DNA from: an uncultured Saprospiraceae bacterium
GTDB lineage: Bacteria > Bacteroidota > Bacteroidia > Chitinophagales > Saprospiraceae
Assembly (NCBI GenBank): GCA_905480605.1
Contig: CAJQRD010000040.1
Location: forward strand, 1 to 64,000
DNA length: 64,000 nt
Direction: 5' to 3'
The notes beneath the pieces are model-generated. The model saw only the letters and a list, made by a program, of their open reading frames with translations. It ran no database searches and was not told where the DNA came from. Numbering within the stretch: the stretch's first letter is position 1; every line of letters begins with the position of its first letter. Shown one piece after another: positions 9,613 through 18,343 of the stretch. Position numbers and translations under genes: made by a program.

Positions 9613-9769
9613 TTAAGTCAAAAATAAGTAGGCCTCTTCTTCATGCCTCTTAATGCCTTCTGCATACTGATGACCACAACCTATGATATCTTCGTCCTGG
9701 GCTACAATAAGTTTCATTGATAAATATCGGTCCATTACCAGAAGTCACTTCGAAAGGATGCGCATGGCT
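9613..9769 (-). pseudogene. Remnant of a GNAT-family acetyltransferase
   Basis: Reading the minus strand across two frames gives an in-order fragment of a GNAT acetyltransferase. Frame one (9769 to about 9698) reads SHAHPFEVTSGNGPIFINET then YCSP; frame two (about 9714 to 9616) reads KLIVAQDEDIIGCGHQYA then HEEEAYLFL and a stop. The junction fits a short deletion with frameshift, and stops bound both ends (TAG at 9770-9772, TAA at 9613-9615). The N-terminal part and the acetyl-CoA loop are not recognisable. The rest of the 390-base gap (9383-9612) holds nothing I can identify. The pattern match to the family is from memory, not a search. Confidence 0.6.
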
Positions 9770-9774
9770 CTAAA

Positions 9775-10665
9775 TTACCTATCCAAACTCTTAGCATAAT
9801 CATATCCTTCCTGCCACCATTGGCTCATTTGATTCTTATCAAAATAAAAAGAATGCTCGGTCAATAGATAAGGTGTAAACATAAAATTAACTTTAACATC
9901 CTTGTTGTAAATACTTTCTAAGTGGCCAATCAAAACATCATTATAAGCAATTTGCTTTTGTGTAAAAAGCATCATTTTTATAAGTAAGTCGAATGCATTA
10001 CTGACTTGAATGGTTTTCTTTGGACTTCGTTTTGGATTTAAAACAATAACATCAATTTCAGTAGCCCCTAAATCAATAGCTTCTTCAATTGGGAGATAGT
10101 TTCCAAAACCACCGTCTGCATAACTGTATCCATTTTTTTCTACCAAGCTCATAAAAGGAACAAAACTACAAGAAGCCCACATCCAATCCAGATAATCTTG
10201 ATATTCACAATCCTTGACATATTTGTGTTCGACTACGGTTCTTGAAATATTAGATACAGCAGTAATAACTTTTTTTGGTGATTTTTTTACGAGGTCAAAA
10301 TCTTCCTTTGTAAAAGATTTCTCAATGGTGTCTCTCAATGCCCTATGACTTCCAAATGTCTTTTCCTTTTTGAAAAACATTTTTAGTGTGTTGGCGTGAT
10401 TAATAGAGACCTTGTTAATTGAGCCATCCTTATGTTTTTTTATTATAAATGGACACACTGTGTAAATATCTTCTTGGCAAACATTTGTATATGTATGTTT
10501 GATCTTATCAACGCGACCAATAGACAAATGAGGAATCAATAAACTTCCTGTAGATGATCCAACAAAAACATCGTATTCCTTTTTTTGAACATTTATAAGA
10601 TATTCAGAGACACCTCCGGCAAATGCTCCTTTACAACCTCCTCCTGATATTACTAATGCCTTCAT
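9775..10665 (-). CDS. Patatin-like phospholipase
   Basis: 296 residues. A lipid acyl hydrolase with a Ser-Asp dyad. Visible are the oxyanion-hole loop GGGCKGAF (residues 8-15), the nucleophile elbow GSSTG with Ser38, and Asp184 in DGGFGNYLP. There is no signal peptide, so it is probably cytoplasmic or peripheral to the membrane. It is divergent from the TPR gene at 10820, with about 150 bases between them. The substrate is not known. The 3' end abuts the GNAT remnant. Confidence 0.92.
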   Translation of the reverse strand: MKALVISGGGCKGAFAGGVSEYLINVQKKEYDVFVGSSTGSLLIPHLSIGRVDKIKHTYTNVCQEDIYTVCPFIIKKHKDGSINKVSINHANTLKMFFKKEKTFGSHRALRDTIEKSFTKEDFDLVKKSPKKVITAVSNISRTVVEHKYVKDCEYQDYLDWMWASCSFVPFMSLVEKNGYSYADGGFGNYLPIEEAIDLGATEIDVIVLNPKRSPKKTIQVSNAFDLLIKMMLFTQKQIAYNDVLIGHLESIYNKDVKVNFMFTPYLLTEHSFYFDKNQMSQWWQEGYDYAKSLDR

Positions 10666-10790
10666 TATGTATTTCTATAAAAAATGCCAATTAATTGTAC
10701 AATAGTCCGAAAACAGTTATTATTTTCAAAGAAAAACAAAGTATTATTAAATAGTTAAGGTTGCAATGTATTCAATTTGATAATATGAAC

Positions 10791-10798
10791 TACTTTTG
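10791..10798 (+). promoter_or_regulatory. -7 promoter element overlapping the alternative start of the TPR gene
   Basis: TACTTTTG is an exact match to TAnnTTTG. It contains the TTG (10796) that a simple ORF call would take as start, so transcription should begin near 10805 and translation at the ATG at 10820. No good -33 TTG is at standard spacing. Confidence 0.45.
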
Positions 10799-10819
10799 AA
10801 TTCAACAAAGTTGGATATA

Positions 10820-13117
10820 ATGTCAGATAATCAAAATAAATCATTTTTTGCAAATCTATGGGAAAGAAGAGTCCCTCAGTTCGTTGCTACTTATGTTGGT
10901 ATTTGTTGGGGTATACTTCAGTTCATTATTTTTGCAACTACCAGATATGGTCTCAATAATGACTTCATTGACCGCTTCCTAATTTTTGCAATGATTTTAA
11001 TTCCTGCAGTTGGTGTCTTTATCTACAATCATGGCGCACCTGGCAAAGACGTTTGGAAGAAATACGAAAAGATTCTAATCCCAATAAATTTCATACTTGC
11101 CTTAGTATTTGCTGGGCTTTATGGGGGAGGTAGTGAAATGAACGCATCACCAACTGAAGTAACTGTAACGATGGAAACTGGTGATACAATTGTTAGAATG
11201 ATTCCAGCAATGGAACAAACAAAGTCTTTTGCGGTTTTTCCTTTTCTAAATAAAAGTGAAAAGGATGACGAGTATTGGAAAAAAATGGCAATACCAACAT
11301 TAATTAAAACAGACTTGGAACAAGACGTTAGATTCTTTTGTCTAAGCCCTGGCAGTTTTGAATACAGTTTGGAATCCAATAATCATTCGACAGATGACAA
11401 TGACATTCCCTTATCTACTTACATAGAAATAGCAAAAGAAAACGTTGTAGATTTTTTCATTTGTGGAGAGTATACCAATGGAATTTGTAATGTAAAAGTT
11501 TACGAGGCAAAAACAGGAGAAATATTTTGGGAGAAAGCATTTGAGAAAAACTCGATTTTCGAAATTGCGGATATCTTAAACAAAGAGTTAAGTAACAACT
11601 TGTATTTAGAAAGCAATAAAGATCATAATTCTTTTACAGACTTACCTGCCTCTAATTTGATATCAGACAAAGAAGAAGTTTTTAAATTAATCTATGCTAA
11701 AAGAGTTGATCACTCGGTTGATGGTGGTAAAGCAATGTTGAATACATTCAGGAAAGCAAATTTAATAGATCCGAAAAGCGCCTCACTAAAGTCAAACTTG
11801 GCCACAGCATACATGTTAAATTCGAAAGTTGACTCTTCAAAATTATCAATATCAGAAGCCTTGGACTTTGCTGAAAATTTACCAGAAAGACAAAAATTTA
11901 AAATTAGAAACCAATATTATCAGTATAATGATCAAAGAGATAAAGTTATTCCTTTGATGGAAAGTTGGAAGAAATTATATCCTAGAGATTTTTATCCCTA
12001 CAATCAATTGCTAGATTTTTACACGACTGTTCAAAATACAAAAAAAGCAAAAGCTGTGGGTATTGACGCTCTAAACAATGGTCACGGATCAAGAGTTTTG
12101 AAAAGATTGGCTGGCATTTGTATAGGCCGTAAAGAATTTGATGAAGCTGAAAAGTATATAGATGAATACTATGCACTATTTCCTGATAAAAAACGAGCAG
12201 AGGACAAACAACTTGCAGATATTTACTTAAAAAAAGGTGAATTTGAAAAAGCAAGAGAATGGTATGAATCTATTTCATTGTTGAACCCTAACTATCATGA
12301 TCTTTCTGTTAAACTTTCAAATGTTTACAATTATACAGGACAATTTGAAAAAGCTGAAAAGAATTTAGATCAAGCTTTAAGTCAATGTAAACTATCTCAG
12401 GATAGTGCAGCTGTTTATTTGCAAAAAATAATGGTTTATAGCAAAACTGGTCAGGTTGAAAAATTCAATGAAGCTGCATTAGCTCATTACAACCTATTAT
12501 CTCCAGGTCTTAATAAAACAACTGCAATATTTACACACCTGCAATTGTCATCCGTTTATGCTTATATGGGCCAAGAACAAAGGATTTATGAGATAAGTGA
12601 TGATATAAAAACAATGGCTCCTCATTTATATGAAATTTTTAATTGTGTAACAGATTTTTTAGTTAGCATGGTTACCCAAGATAAGGAAAAATTTGAGCAT
12701 GGCACTTCTCCAGATTGTAGGCCTATACTTACTCAAACCTCTCCCGTTATGGACTACTTAGTCAAAGGTATTGAAAGTAAATTTGAAAAAAAGTATAGTG
12801 AATCAATTAGAATGTTTGAAACTTACATTGATACCACTGAATCGAATAGAGACAATTTTGGTGGTTGGATTGCAGAATTACATCGATTGAATGGTGACAA
12901 CAAAGAAGCCATTCGCTATTGTATTGAAAGCCTAGCTTTGAATCCGTACGAAGGTACATTCCTCTTAGAATTATCGAAGGCTTATATTGCTGATGGTCAA
13001 ACTAAAAAGGCAAAAGAAGCATATACTATACTAAAAACAAAAGTTTGGAATAAAGCTGAACCAAAATACTTCTATTATGATGAACTCATGAAACTTGGAG
13101 AAAACCTAGCTGATTAA
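10820..13117 (+). CDS. Membrane-anchored TPR protein with TolB-like N-terminal domain
   Basis: 765 residues from the ATG at 10820. An in-frame TTG eight codons earlier lies inside a -7 element and is rejected. The N-terminal ~110 residues carry three hydrophobic helices (VPQFVATYVGICWGILQFII, FLIFAMILIPAVGVFIYNH, ILIPINFILALVFAGLYGG). Next is an alpha/beta domain (about 125-260: SFAVFPFLNKS, DFFICGEYTNG, YEAKTGEIFWE) resembling the TolB/FlgO-like fold found in cyclase-linked TPR proteins. The remainder is helical TPR repeats (for example EFDEAEKYIDEYYALFPD, EFEKAREWYESISLLNPN, QFEKAEKNLDQALS). It is a likely scaffold; no catalytic domain is visible. The next gene starts one base after its stop. 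Confidence 0.75.
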   Translation: MSDNQNKSFFANLWERRVPQFVATYVGICWGILQFIIFATTRYGLNNDFIDRFLIFAMILIPAVGVFIYNHGAPGKDVWKKYEKILIPINFILALVFAGLYGGGSEMNASPTEVTVTMETGDTIVRMIPAMEQTKSFAVFPFLNKSEKDDEYWKKMAIPTLIKTDLEQDVRFFCLSPGSFEYSLESNNHSTDDNDIPLSTYIEIAKENVVDFFICGEYTNGICNVKVYEAKTGEIFWEKAFEKNSIFEIADILNKELSNNLYLESNKDHNSFTDLPASNLISDKEEVFKLIYAKRVDHSVDGGKAMLNTFRKANLIDPKSASLKSNLATAYMLNSKVDSSKLSISEALDFAENLPERQKFKIRNQYYQYNDQRDKVIPLMESWKKLYPRDFYPYNQLLDFYTTVQNTKKAKAVGIDALNNGHGSRVLKRLAGICIGRKEFDEAEKYIDEYYALFPDKKRAEDKQLADIYLKKGEFEKAREWYESISLLNPNYHDLSVKLSNVYNYTGQFEKAEKNLDQALSQCKLSQDSAAVYLQKIMVYSKTGQVEKFNEAALAHYNLLSPGLNKTTAIFTHLQLSSVYAYMGQEQRIYEISDDIKTMAPHLYEIFNCVTDFLVSMVTQDKEKFEHGTSPDCRPILTQTSPVMDYLVKGIESKFEKKYSESIRMFETYIDTTESNRDNFGGWIAELHRLNGDNKEAIRYCIESLALNPYEGTFLLELSKAYIADGQTKKAKEAYTILKTKVWNKAEPKYFYYDELMKLGENLAD

Positions 13118-13585
13118 ATGAAAGAAAAGAAAGATCACCAGTTTATAAAAAAACCTATTTACCCTGGAGGCAACAAAGCTTTCAGAGAGTTTATATATGG
13201 TAATTTAAAATACCCAAAAGAAGCCATAGAAAACAAAACGGAAGGCATTGTTTTATGTAAATATGAAATTGACTATAAAGGGAACGTCTCAAAAGTAAAA
13301 GTCAAAAAGGGCATAGGACATGGTTGTGATCAAGAAGCTGTTAGAATCCTAAAAATGCTCAAATGGGAAATACCAAAAGAGCCTAGGAAACTTAGAGTGT
13401 CATTTAACAAAGAGACTAAGATAAAATTCACCTTACCAAAGGTTGCTGAAAAGAAAAAGGCAACTCCGGAATCCAAACCTAAGGTCAATAGTATTCAATA
13501 CACTATTACTAAAAAGAATATAACTGTAAAAGAGCCTAACGAGAAAAAAAGGTCTACGACATATACTTATACAATTAAGTTATAA
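13118..13585 (+). CDS. TonB C-terminal-domain protein without membrane anchor
   Basis: 155 residues. The first ~105 match a TonB C-terminal domain (YPGGNKAFREFI, NLKYPKEAIENKTEGIV, YEIDYKGNVSKVKVKKGIGHGCDQEAVRIL). Classical TonB has an N-terminal membrane helix and Pro-rich spacer; both are absent, and no signal peptide is seen. The tail is Lys-rich and ends in a Thr/Tyr repeat (TTYTYTIKL). The start follows the TPR gene's stop immediately, so the two are one transcript and probably act together. In Bacteroidota such stand-alone domains occur in signalling proteins; energy transduction is unlikely without an anchor. Confidence 0.75.
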   Translation: MKEKKDHQFIKKPIYPGGNKAFREFIYGNLKYPKEAIENKTEGIVLCKYEIDYKGNVSKVKVKKGIGHGCDQEAVRILKMLKWEIPKEPRKLRVSFNKETKIKFTLPKVAEKKKATPESKPKVNSIQYTITKKNITVKEPNEKKRSTTYTYTIKL

Positions 13586-13679
13586 TTTTTTTTATAAAAC
13601 TATAACATTATATAAAAGCACGATAGAAAAAAGATTAATTTTCACTATTGACTAAATTGACAATAATCTACAGAAAAAT

Positions 13680-13932
13680 CTATCACTCTTTAATTTATCA
13701 CAAAGGGCTTTCATTTCATCTTTTCATTTCCATCGATTATTTAAGCTATACACCCAAGAGGCTTTAAATTATTACGTCAAAAGGCTTAAGTCCGAACGTG
13801 CTGCATATCCTATTGATAAAGGATAAAAGACTAAGCGCTGTTGAGATAAGTCACAAACTAGGTTTTTCAAGCAATTCTTAGTTCACAAAATCTTTCAAAA
13901 ATCACTATAATTAAAGTCCTTCTGATTTTAGA
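13680..13932 (+). pseudogene. Decayed helix-turn-helix half of an AraC-family regulator
   Basis: In the apparent gap before the ORF at 13933, frame one (13680-13808) reads LFNLSQRAFISSFHFHRLFK, then YVKRLKSERAAY. After one surplus base at 13809, frame two (13810 on) reads LLIKDKRLSAVEISHKLGFS, then SSNS*FTKSFKNHYN*SPSDF and runs in frame into MYYNNEISK at 13933. This is the bipartite AraC HTH in the right order and spacing, broken by one frameshift and by TAG (13879-13881) and TAA (13912-13914). The first helices before 13680 are not readable. It is therefore an inactivated regulator, not empty DNA. Confidence 0.8.
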
Positions 13933-14514
13933 ATGTATTATAATAATGAAATCAGTAAGATCAGACAAATCAAAAGCAATATAGGACAACTGCTAAAGCC
14001 ATTTCATGATTATATTTGTGAAATGGAAAACAATAAAAATTGGATCTTAACGCAAGGAAGTATTTCTATTAAAAATTCTGCGGAAAAGCATCTAGCCACA
14101 ATTTATCATATTGGGGACAAAGGCATTGAAGAAAAATTTGGCCAATTAATCCAATGGGCCAATAAGAAGAGATTAACCAATAATTCTAATTTCAAAATGG
14201 GCACGATTTATTATGATAGTTACAAAATGACATCAGCCGATAAAGTGAGAAAGAATGCTTTCTTTTTATTGGAATCACCTGTAAAAAAGGATAACACTAT
14301 TATCCCAAAATCAATACCTTCTGGAAAGTTTATAATTGCTAATATTGAACTATCAGTCGAGGAATTTTCAAAAGCGTGGAGGGGATTGTTTAATTGGATG
14401 AATGAAAATGGATTTTCGAAAAGAGATGCCCCAGCATTTGAAATATATCACAATAACTTCAATGATCATCCTGAAAAAAAATGTTTGGTAGACCTCTTTA
14501 TCCCAATAATGTAA
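13933..14514 (+). CDS. GyrI-like effector-binding domain: surviving part of a broken AraC regulator
   Basis: 193 open codons. The C-terminal half matches the GyrI/AraC effector-binding fold (SGKFIIANIELSVEEFSKAW, then FEIYHNN and CLVDLFIPIM at the end). The N-terminal part continues the linker normally found after an AraC HTH. Because the HTH encoded just upstream (13680-13932) has two stops and a frameshift, the ATG at 13933 is probably not an evolved start. The fragment may be untranslated, or could persist as a stand-alone ligand-binding protein of SbmC type. It lies upstream of an outer-membrane protein gene that it may once have regulated. Confidence 0.6.
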   Translation: MYYNNEISKIRQIKSNIGQLLKPFHDYICEMENNKNWILTQGSISIKNSAEKHLATIYHIGDKGIEEKFGQLIQWANKKRLTNNSNFKMGTIYYDSYKMTSADKVRKNAFFLLESPVKKDNTIIPKSIPSGKFIIANIELSVEEFSKAWRGLFNWMNENGFSKRDAPAFEIYHNNFNDHPEKKCLVDLFIPIM

Positions 14515-14663
14515 TATACCTATCAGAACATCTAAAACATTATTGAATCTTTTATGTTCATCTAATTCAGGCAGCTTTTATAGAAAAACTCTATATGACT
14601 ATCTAAAAATTGCCAGACAAAATTATATAATGACCGATATTTATGTTTCAACTAACTAATACA

Positions 14664-17123
14664 ATGAAAAAACTACTTACATTTTCCATTTTTGTAATTT
14701 TTCTAGGATCCCTTAATGCGCAATTCCCTGGATTTGGTGGTAAAAAAGGGTCGAAAATAAAAGGTAAAATAACAGGCCAAATTGTGGACTCTCTAACCAA
14801 TGAAAATATTGGGTTTGCAACAGTTGTATTGTCTAAGGCCGGTAAAACAAAAGAAATAAATGGTGTCCTAACAGAGGACGATGGAAAGTTTAAAATTACA
14901 GAAGTTAAAACAGGTAAATATGATGTCATCATATCATTCTTAGGATACAATGATAAAAGAATTTCTGATGTTGAGTTAACACCTAAAAATCCAGATTATG
15001 ATTTTGGAAAAATTCAATTAACATCTACAGATTACCTTTTAGATGCTGTTGAAATAAAAGAAAAGAGATCACTTTTCGAATCTAAGGTTGATCGCATCGT
15101 TTTTAATGCAGAAGATGACTCTTCCATTGCTGGTGGTGACGCAACTGAGGTCTTAAGAAAGGTTCCTAACTTATCTGTTGATCTTGATGGTAATGTGTCC
15201 ATAAGGGGTTCTCAAAATGTTAGAATACTTATCAACGGTAAACCATCGGGTATGTTTTCCAGCAATGTAGCAGAAGCACTAAAAATGTTTCCAGCAGATC
15301 AAATTAAGAAGGTTGAAGTAATTACTTCTCCCGGAGCAAAATATGATGGTGAAGGGAGTGCTGGAATCATCAATATTGTAACAAAAAAAGAAAACATTGA
15401 AGGAATTGCTGGCTCAGTCAATGCCTCAGCAGGAAACAGACAAAACAGTTTGTTCGCAAACCTTAATGTTGGAAAAGGTAGGTTTGGGTTTACAACGAGC
15501 GGTTCTATGTTTTACTCAATACCTGCTGACGCAAACAATTTCTTTCTACGCACTGACTTGAGCATGGCTGACACCTCGTATTATTATAGCGGGATAACAA
15601 ATACTGCGAGACTTGGATTTAATGGCTCAGTTAGTGCCTTCTACGATTTTAATGCCTACAATGCTTTAAATTCATCGTTGACTCTGAGAGGCTTTGGATT
15701 TGACAGAGATGGTGCCAATAGTGGTCTTTTAGGAGGAAACTCCTTTCAAAGAACAACCTTCGGAAATACCTTGACAAGTGGCTATGACTGGAATACAGAT
15801 TTTACCAAAAAATTTGAAGGAAATGACAAACAGGAATTAAGTTTTGCTATACAAGTTTCTGCAAACATTCAAAACCAGAACAATGAAGTTATAGATTTAG
15901 GCTCTATTTCTAGAAATGAAATTATAGAAAATGATGGTGACAATCTTGAACTCACGGGCCAAGTAGATTATGTTCACCCCATAGGAAAATCTAATAAAAT
16001 AGAAATCGGAACAAAGGCAGTTATAAGGAATATAGATAGTGACTCCAAATTTCAACCATTTATTGACAATGCCTATGTCATTGATCTTAGTAGATCTAAC
16101 ATATTTCTTTATGATCAAGACGTTTATGCTGGTTATGCATCTTATAATTTCTTTTGGAAAAAATTAAATTTTGTCACAGGGTTGAGGTATGAAAGAACGG
16201 AGATAGGTGGAGCAGGCGCAGAAGACGCCCAAAACTTTACAAACAGTTATGAAAACTTTCTTCCAAATTTTGCGGTTTCAAAAACACTGAAAGGATTTAA
16301 GACTTTAAAGTTTAATTTCAGCAGAAGAATACAAAGACCAAGTCTTCAATTTATCAATCCATTTAGAAATACAACCGACCTTGGAAATATTACAGTTGGT
16401 AATCCTATAATTGAACCCGAGCTTACGAATCAGTATGAAATTGGGTACAACAGTAACCTACTGGGTTTTACTTTTTTCAGTACATTCTATTATAAAAAGA
16501 CAACGGCTATAATTGAACAAATCACAATTTCAGATCAAAACCTATCTGTAAATACTTTTAATAATGTAGGAGAGAATAATTCTTTTGGAGTTAACTTATT
16601 TACCACAAAAAGTATTGGTCAATTCACGATTAGAGGCGGTGGTGATGTTTATACCTATAACGCTACAGGGATGATCCAAGGACAAGAAGTTTCTAACAGT
16701 GCCTTGTCTTATAGGTTGTTTACCAATGGAGAGTTTGCTTTCAGTGGAACATTAAAAGCTGACTTTTTTGGATTCTTTCAAGCGCCTAGTTTTACGCTTC
16801 AAGGAGAAAACCCTAGTTTTTCAATTTTTGGAATTGGTTTTAGAAAGGATTTCAAAAATGCAAGTTTAGGAATTCGAATCATAGAACCATTCGCTGAATT
16901 TAAAAGTTTTGATTCTGATATTACCGGTAATGACTTTAGGCAAACATCAAGTTTTCAAATTCCGTTCAGATCTATTGGTATAAATTTCAGATACAAGTTT
17001 GGGAAAGTCGATTTCAAGGAGAGAAGATCAAAAATCAAAAACTCTGATCAGAAACAAGGAGAAGGACAAAGTGGAGGACAGCAAGGAGGTGGCGGATCTG
17101 GTGGTATGGGAGGTAATGGTTAG
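14664..17123 (+). CDS. Outer-membrane beta-barrel family protein (TonB-dependent receptor type)
   Basis: 819 residues from the ATG at 14664, which begins a good signal peptide (MKKLLTFSIFVIFLGSLNAQ); an ATG seven codons earlier is less likely. After cleavage comes a carboxypeptidase-regulatory-like domain (about 35-125: GQIVDSLTNENIGFATVVL, GKYDVIISFLGY), a plug-like segment (about 135-225: VDRIVFNAEDD, LRKVPNLSVDLDGNVSIRGS, VEVITSPGAKYDGEGSAGII), and a long beta-barrel. This is the outer-membrane protein beta-barrel family found in many Bacteroidota, not linked to SusD here. The tail is Gly/Gln-rich (GGQQGGGGSGGMGGNG). Its substrate is unknown. Confidence 0.88.
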   Translation: MKKLLTFSIFVIFLGSLNAQFPGFGGKKGSKIKGKITGQIVDSLTNENIGFATVVLSKAGKTKEINGVLTEDDGKFKITEVKTGKYDVIISFLGYNDKRISDVELTPKNPDYDFGKIQLTSTDYLLDAVEIKEKRSLFESKVDRIVFNAEDDSSIAGGDATEVLRKVPNLSVDLDGNVSIRGSQNVRILINGKPSGMFSSNVAEALKMFPADQIKKVEVITSPGAKYDGEGSAGIINIVTKKENIEGIAGSVNASAGNRQNSLFANLNVGKGRFGFTTSGSMFYSIPADANNFFLRTDLSMADTSYYYSGITNTARLGFNGSVSAFYDFNAYNALNSSLTLRGFGFDRDGANSGLLGGNSFQRTTFGNTLTSGYDWNTDFTKKFEGNDKQELSFAIQVSANIQNQNNEVIDLGSISRNEIIENDGDNLELTGQVDYVHPIGKSNKIEIGTKAVIRNIDSDSKFQPFIDNAYVIDLSRSNIFLYDQDVYAGYASYNFFWKKLNFVTGLRYERTEIGGAGAEDAQNFTNSYENFLPNFAVSKTLKGFKTLKFNFSRRIQRPSLQFINPFRNTTDLGNITVGNPIIEPELTNQYEIGYNSNLLGFTFFSTFYYKKTTAIIEQITISDQNLSVNTFNNVGENNSFGVNLFTTKSIGQFTIRGGGDVYTYNATGMIQGQEVSNSALSYRLFTNGEFAFSGTLKADFFGFFQAPSFTLQGENPSFSIFGIGFRKDFKNASLGIRIIEPFAEFKSFDSDITGNDFRQTSSFQIPFRSIGINFRYKFGKVDFKERRSKIKNSDQKQGEGQSGGQQGGGGSGGMGGNG

Positions 17124-17127
17124 AACT

Positions 17128-17245
17128 GGGTGCAGCTTTGTTTAACGGGTCGCTTCGCTCTACGGCGGCTTGAATAAACGGACGCTTTGATTTACGGTCG
17201 CTTTGATTTACGGGCGTTTCGCTCTACGGGCGCTTTGATTTGCGA
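17128..17245 (+). repeat. Degenerate 16-17-bp tandem repeat, GC-rich
   Basis: About seven units of the form GGGCGCTTTGATTTAC, with a second variant GGGCGTTTCGCTCTAC interleaved, starting four bases after the stop of the barrel gene. It is clearly more GC-rich than the flanks. Unit edges are approximate. No coding frame or known element is recognised. Confidence 0.75.
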
Positions 17246-17285
17246 TTAAAATACGATTTGGGTTAGTTATCAATTTTAAACATAC

Positions 17286-17313
17286 AAAAGGGCCGTATCT
17301 TACGATACAGCCC
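17286..17313 (-). terminator. Rho-independent terminator of rpsU
   Basis: GGGCCGTATC (17290-17299), loop TTAC, GATACAGCCC (17304-17313): ten-base stem with one mismatch. On the minus strand it is followed by TTTT, 46 bases past the rpsU stop. Confidence 0.75.
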
Positions 17314-17358
17314 AATTATTATTTAAATATACTTTTTCCGTGGTTGTGTGATAGTTTC

Positions 17359-17541
17359 CTATCCGTACATTTTAGCTCTGTACTCAGCATTCAAAACCGT
17401 CTCTCTTCTAACAACAGATGGCTTCGTAAAGTTTTTACGTCGACGCAATTCTTTCAATAAACGCGTTTTCTTAAATTTTCTCTTATATCTTTTTAGAGCT
17501 CTATCAATAGATTCGTCTCCTTTTACGTTGATTATTAGCAT
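17359..17541 (-). CDS. rpsU: 30S ribosomal protein S21
   Basis: 60 residues, highly basic: MLIINVKGDESIDRALKRYK, then RRRKNFTKPSVVRR and the C-terminal YRAKMYG. Component of the small ribosomal subunit near the mRNA 3' exit side. Length fits Bacteroidota S21 (about 60-65). A clear promoter lies upstream and a terminator downstream, so it forms a single-gene transcript. It is divergent from cutC. Confidence 0.95.
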   Translation of the reverse strand: MLIINVKGDESIDRALKRYKRKFKKTRLLKELRRRKNFTKPSVVRRETVLNAEYRAKMYG

Positions 17542-17574
17542 GTTTACTTTCTAATTTGTTTTTAAATGCGGCTG

Positions 17575-17605
17575 CAAATATAGATTTATTTACCTTTAAT
17601 TGCAA
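17575..17605 (-). promoter_or_regulatory. rpsU promoter (Bacteroidota -33/-7 type)
   Basis: On the minus strand: TTG (17605-17603), 20 bases, TATATTTG (17582-17575). Both boxes match the Bacteroidota consensus exactly, predicting a leader of about 27 bases before the start at 17541. Confidence 0.75.
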
Positions 17606-17650
17606 TATCTATTCAATTTGTTGAAAACTATTTTCGTTAAAAAATGCTAA

Positions 17651-18277
17651 ATGATTGAATTTTTAAAAGAATCCTGTGTAGAAAGCCTTTCTGAAGCTAT
17701 TTCAGCAGAAAAAAACGGAGCAAACTTGATAGAATTGTGTGCCGAACTTAATGAAGATGGCCTTACGCCTTCGGCCAATCTTATTAAAGATGTGCAATCA
17801 AGCATCAAGATACCAATTAAGGTTATGATAAGACCTCGAAAAGGTGATTTTGAGTATTTGTCCAAGGATATCAAAGATATTCAAAAAGATATTAGAATAG
17901 CTCTTGAACTAGGTGTAGAAGAAATCGTATTCGGGGCGACTAAAAACAATGATCTTGATATAGATTTGATTAAAAATGTTGCCATTTGGGCGAAAAAAAT
18001 GAAAATAACCATTCATAAAGCGATTGACACTGTAAGTAATCCTTTGGAAGATATAGAAAAGTTGAAAGCTATAACCAATGTGACCTCAATATTGACTTCA
18101 GGGCAAAGCAAAACGGCCTTTGAAGGATTGGAAATGTTGAAATTTATGAAAGAAGTATGTGGTGATGATATAAACCTTATTCCTGCAGGGAAAGTCACTG
18201 AAAGCAATGTTGAAAACCTTCATCAAATTTTGCAACTAAAACATTATCACGGACGTAAAATAGTTACTCTTGATTAG
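17651..18277 (+). CDS. cutC: CutC-family protein (copper homeostasis)
   Basis: 208 residues forming a TIM-barrel CutC protein. Family landmarks: ESCVESLSEAISAEKNGA with LIELCAEL, IPIKVMIRPRKGDFEY, GVEEIVFGATKN, ITIHKAIDTV, and SILTSGQSKTAFEG. CutC was first tied to copper tolerance in E. coli but its biochemical activity is unsettled, so the role is stated with caution. It is slightly shorter than enterobacterial CutC (about 245), ending soon after the last barrel strand. Cytoplasmic. Divergent from rpsU. Confidence 0.9.
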   Translation: MIEFLKESCVESLSEAISAEKNGANLIELCAELNEDGLTPSANLIKDVQSSIKIPIKVMIRPRKGDFEYLSKDIKDIQKDIRIALELGVEEIVFGATKNNDLDIDLIKNVAIWAKKMKITIHKAIDTVSNPLEDIEKLKAITNVTSILTSGQSKTAFEGLEMLKFMKEVCGDDINLIPAGKVTESNVENLHQILQLKHYHGRKIVTLD

Positions 18278-18279
18278 AG

Positions 18280-18301
18280 ATCACACTTAAAAGAGTGTGA
18301 T
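18280..18301. terminator. Hairpin just after cutC
   Basis: ATCACACT, six-base loop, AGTGTGAT: perfect eight-base stem three bases after the cutC stop. There is no T-run behind it, so it may only stabilise the mRNA end. Confidence 0.4.
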
Positions 18302-18309
18302 GATAAATG

Positions 18310-18343
18310 AAAAAAGACCAATTATATAAATATAATCGGTCTT
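18310..18343. terminator. Hairpin between cutC and the ABC ATPase gene
   Basis: AAGACCAATTATA (18314-18326) pairs with TATAATCGGTCTT (18331-18343) with one mismatch and a four-base loop. An A-run precedes it, giving a T-run on the minus strand. Confidence 0.5.

Noticed and set aside
10796-10819. TTG start giving an eight-residue longer TPR protein
   Set aside because: The TTG is part of an exact -7 promoter element TACTTTTG, and the ATG at 10820 starts a natural N-terminus.
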